Assembly (NCBI GenBank): GCA_964428935.1
Contig: CAYSAG010000305.1
Coordinates: 1 to 6,269 of the forward strand
DNA length: 6,269 nt
Direction of reading: 5' to 3'
Source: JAADHY01 sp964428935
GTDB lineage: Bacteria > Planctomycetota > Planctomycetia > Planctomycetales > Planctomycetaceae
Numbering within the stretch: position 1 is the stretch's first letter; each line of letters opens with the position of its first letter. The notes under the pieces were generated by a model that was given only the letters and a program-made list of their open reading frames with translations, did no database searches and was not told the origin of the DNA. Positions 5,974 to 6,269 of this stretch are shown one piece after another. The position numbers and the translations under genes were made by a program.

Positions 5974-6052
5974 ACCGCGCGGCTCGACTTTCTTCCACCC
6001 CACACAACCGGGTTCGACTGGACGCACCCGTCGGATCCCCGCAAGTCCGGCT

Positions 6053-6080
6053 GGCCGCCGCAGCCCGCGGCGGCCTTTTT
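6053..6080 (+). terminator. Rho-independent terminator after the DUF11 gene
   Basis: GGCCGCCGC (6053-6061) pairs perfectly with GCGGCGGCC (6067-6075) over 9 base pairs around the loop AGCCC. TTTTT (6076-6080) follows immediately. It lies 79 bases after the DUF11 stop and ends the rightward cluster. It is the strongest structural signal in the window. Confidence 0.85.
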
Positions 6081-6130
6081 CTTGCGCACGGCCGGACTGG
6101 CGAAGACGCCGAGCGGACTGCGGCCGCCGG

Positions 6131-6151
6131 TTCGGGATTCGGGGTTCGGGA
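6131..6151. repeat. Three tandem 7-base units TTCGGGR
   Basis: TTCGGGA, TTCGGGG and TTCGGGA follow one another without gaps. A degenerate continuation (CGCGGGC, TTCCGGA) may extend it to about 6165. It is short; its only interest is that it lies next to the palindrome cluster. Confidence 0.55.
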
Positions 6152-6160
6152 CGCGGGCTT

Positions 6161-6210
6161 CCGGACGCGAGGGACCGCGTCCCTCCGGAGGGCCACGCTC
6201 CGTCGTGGCC
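6161..6210. repeat. Cluster of nested palindromes, REP-like
   Basis: Three palindromes overlap or abut. GAGGGAC (6169-6175) pairs with GTCCCTC (6179-6185) around CGC, with outer CCGG arms at 6161-6164 and 6185-6188. CCCTCCGGAGGG (6181-6192) is a perfect 12-base palindrome. GGCCACG (6191-6197) pairs with CGTGGCC (6204-6210) around CTCCGT. There is no T tract, so these are not terminators. The arrangement of two hairpins joined by a palindrome, in an intergenic spacer, resembles bacterial repetitive extragenic palindromes. Copy number elsewhere in the genome cannot be seen from this window. Confidence 0.5.
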
Positions 6211-6224
6211 GCCGCGGCCGCTCG

Positions 6225-6253
6225 TTGTCGTTCCGAGTGCCGGTCGCTAGACT
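6225..6253 (+). promoter_or_regulatory. Sigma-70-like promoter candidate reading out of the right edge
   Basis: TTGTCG (6225-6230) and TAGACT (6248-6253) are 17 bases apart, the optimal spacing, and each matches its consensus at 4 of 6 positions. The pair lies downstream of the terminator at 6053-6080, where a promoter for a new rightward unit would be expected. The start codon would be outside the window. Confidence 0.4.
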
Positions 6254-6269
6254 CACAGCGGTCCGCGCA

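Larger units (their letters stand above)
5974..6269. other. Right-end intergenic region
   Basis: No credible gene is seen after the stop at 5973. In order it holds a terminator (6053-6080), a short GGCG-AAGA-CGCC hairpin (6099-6110), three 7-base repeats (6131-6151), a cluster of palindromes (6161-6210), and a promoter-like pair pointing out of the window (6225-6253). Open frames crossing it on both strands have shadow composition. Confidence 0.5.

Noticed and set aside
5104..6027. Reverse-strand open frame (307 codons) opposite the DUF11 gene
   Set aside because: It lies antisense to a recognised DUF11 domain and has shadow composition and no start signal.

Overview
The window is about two-thirds G+C and codes for secreted or envelope-anchored proteins of a kind typical of Planctomycetota. 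Planctomycete signs are a DUF11-type protein carrying the motifs DGGDR and NRVAVYAPRF, a membrane-anchored protein that reads like the N-terminus of a planctomycete von Willebrand factor A (vWA) protein, the general absence of Shine-Dalgarno sequences, and long proline/alanine/glutamine-rich linkers. No species or genus can be named. I saw no RNA genes, CRISPR arrays, insertion sequences or phage genes.

Layout. Two genes read leftward. A membrane-anchored LolA-like protein (start 1609, stop 563) is followed after 36 bases by the first 175 codons of a second membrane protein (start 526) that runs off the left edge; its last visible residues match the lead-in to a vWA-like domain. A 314-base divergent intergenic region (1610-1923), holding an inverted repeat and a weak leftward promoter candidate, separates them from three rightward genes. 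These are a lipoprotein (1924-3108), a secreted paralogue of its N-terminal domain (3430-4227), and a DUF11 lipoprotein (4381-5973). A convincing intrinsic terminator lies between the first and second rightward genes (3299-3336), and another ends the DUF11 gene (6053-6080). Beyond that are a 7-base tandem repeat, a cluster of nested palindromes resembling a REP element, and a promoter-like pair pointing out of the right edge.

How the genes may work together. All five products are predicted to be exported or membrane-anchored, and none has a visible enzymatic active site. The best reading is a cell-envelope module: two related beta-rich domain proteins, one lipid-anchored and one released by signal peptidase, encoded with a lipid-anchored DUF11 adhesion or scaffold-type protein. 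The divergent LolA-like and putative vWA proteins would be inner-membrane or periplasmic partners. This is inferred from signals and gene order only; no function of this set is known to me.

The clearest unexplained signals are the paralogue pair, the terminator inside the rightward cluster, the strong preference for ATT over ATC for isoleucine in an otherwise C-ending genome, the almost T-free leader before the DUF11 gene, and the palindrome cluster at the right end.
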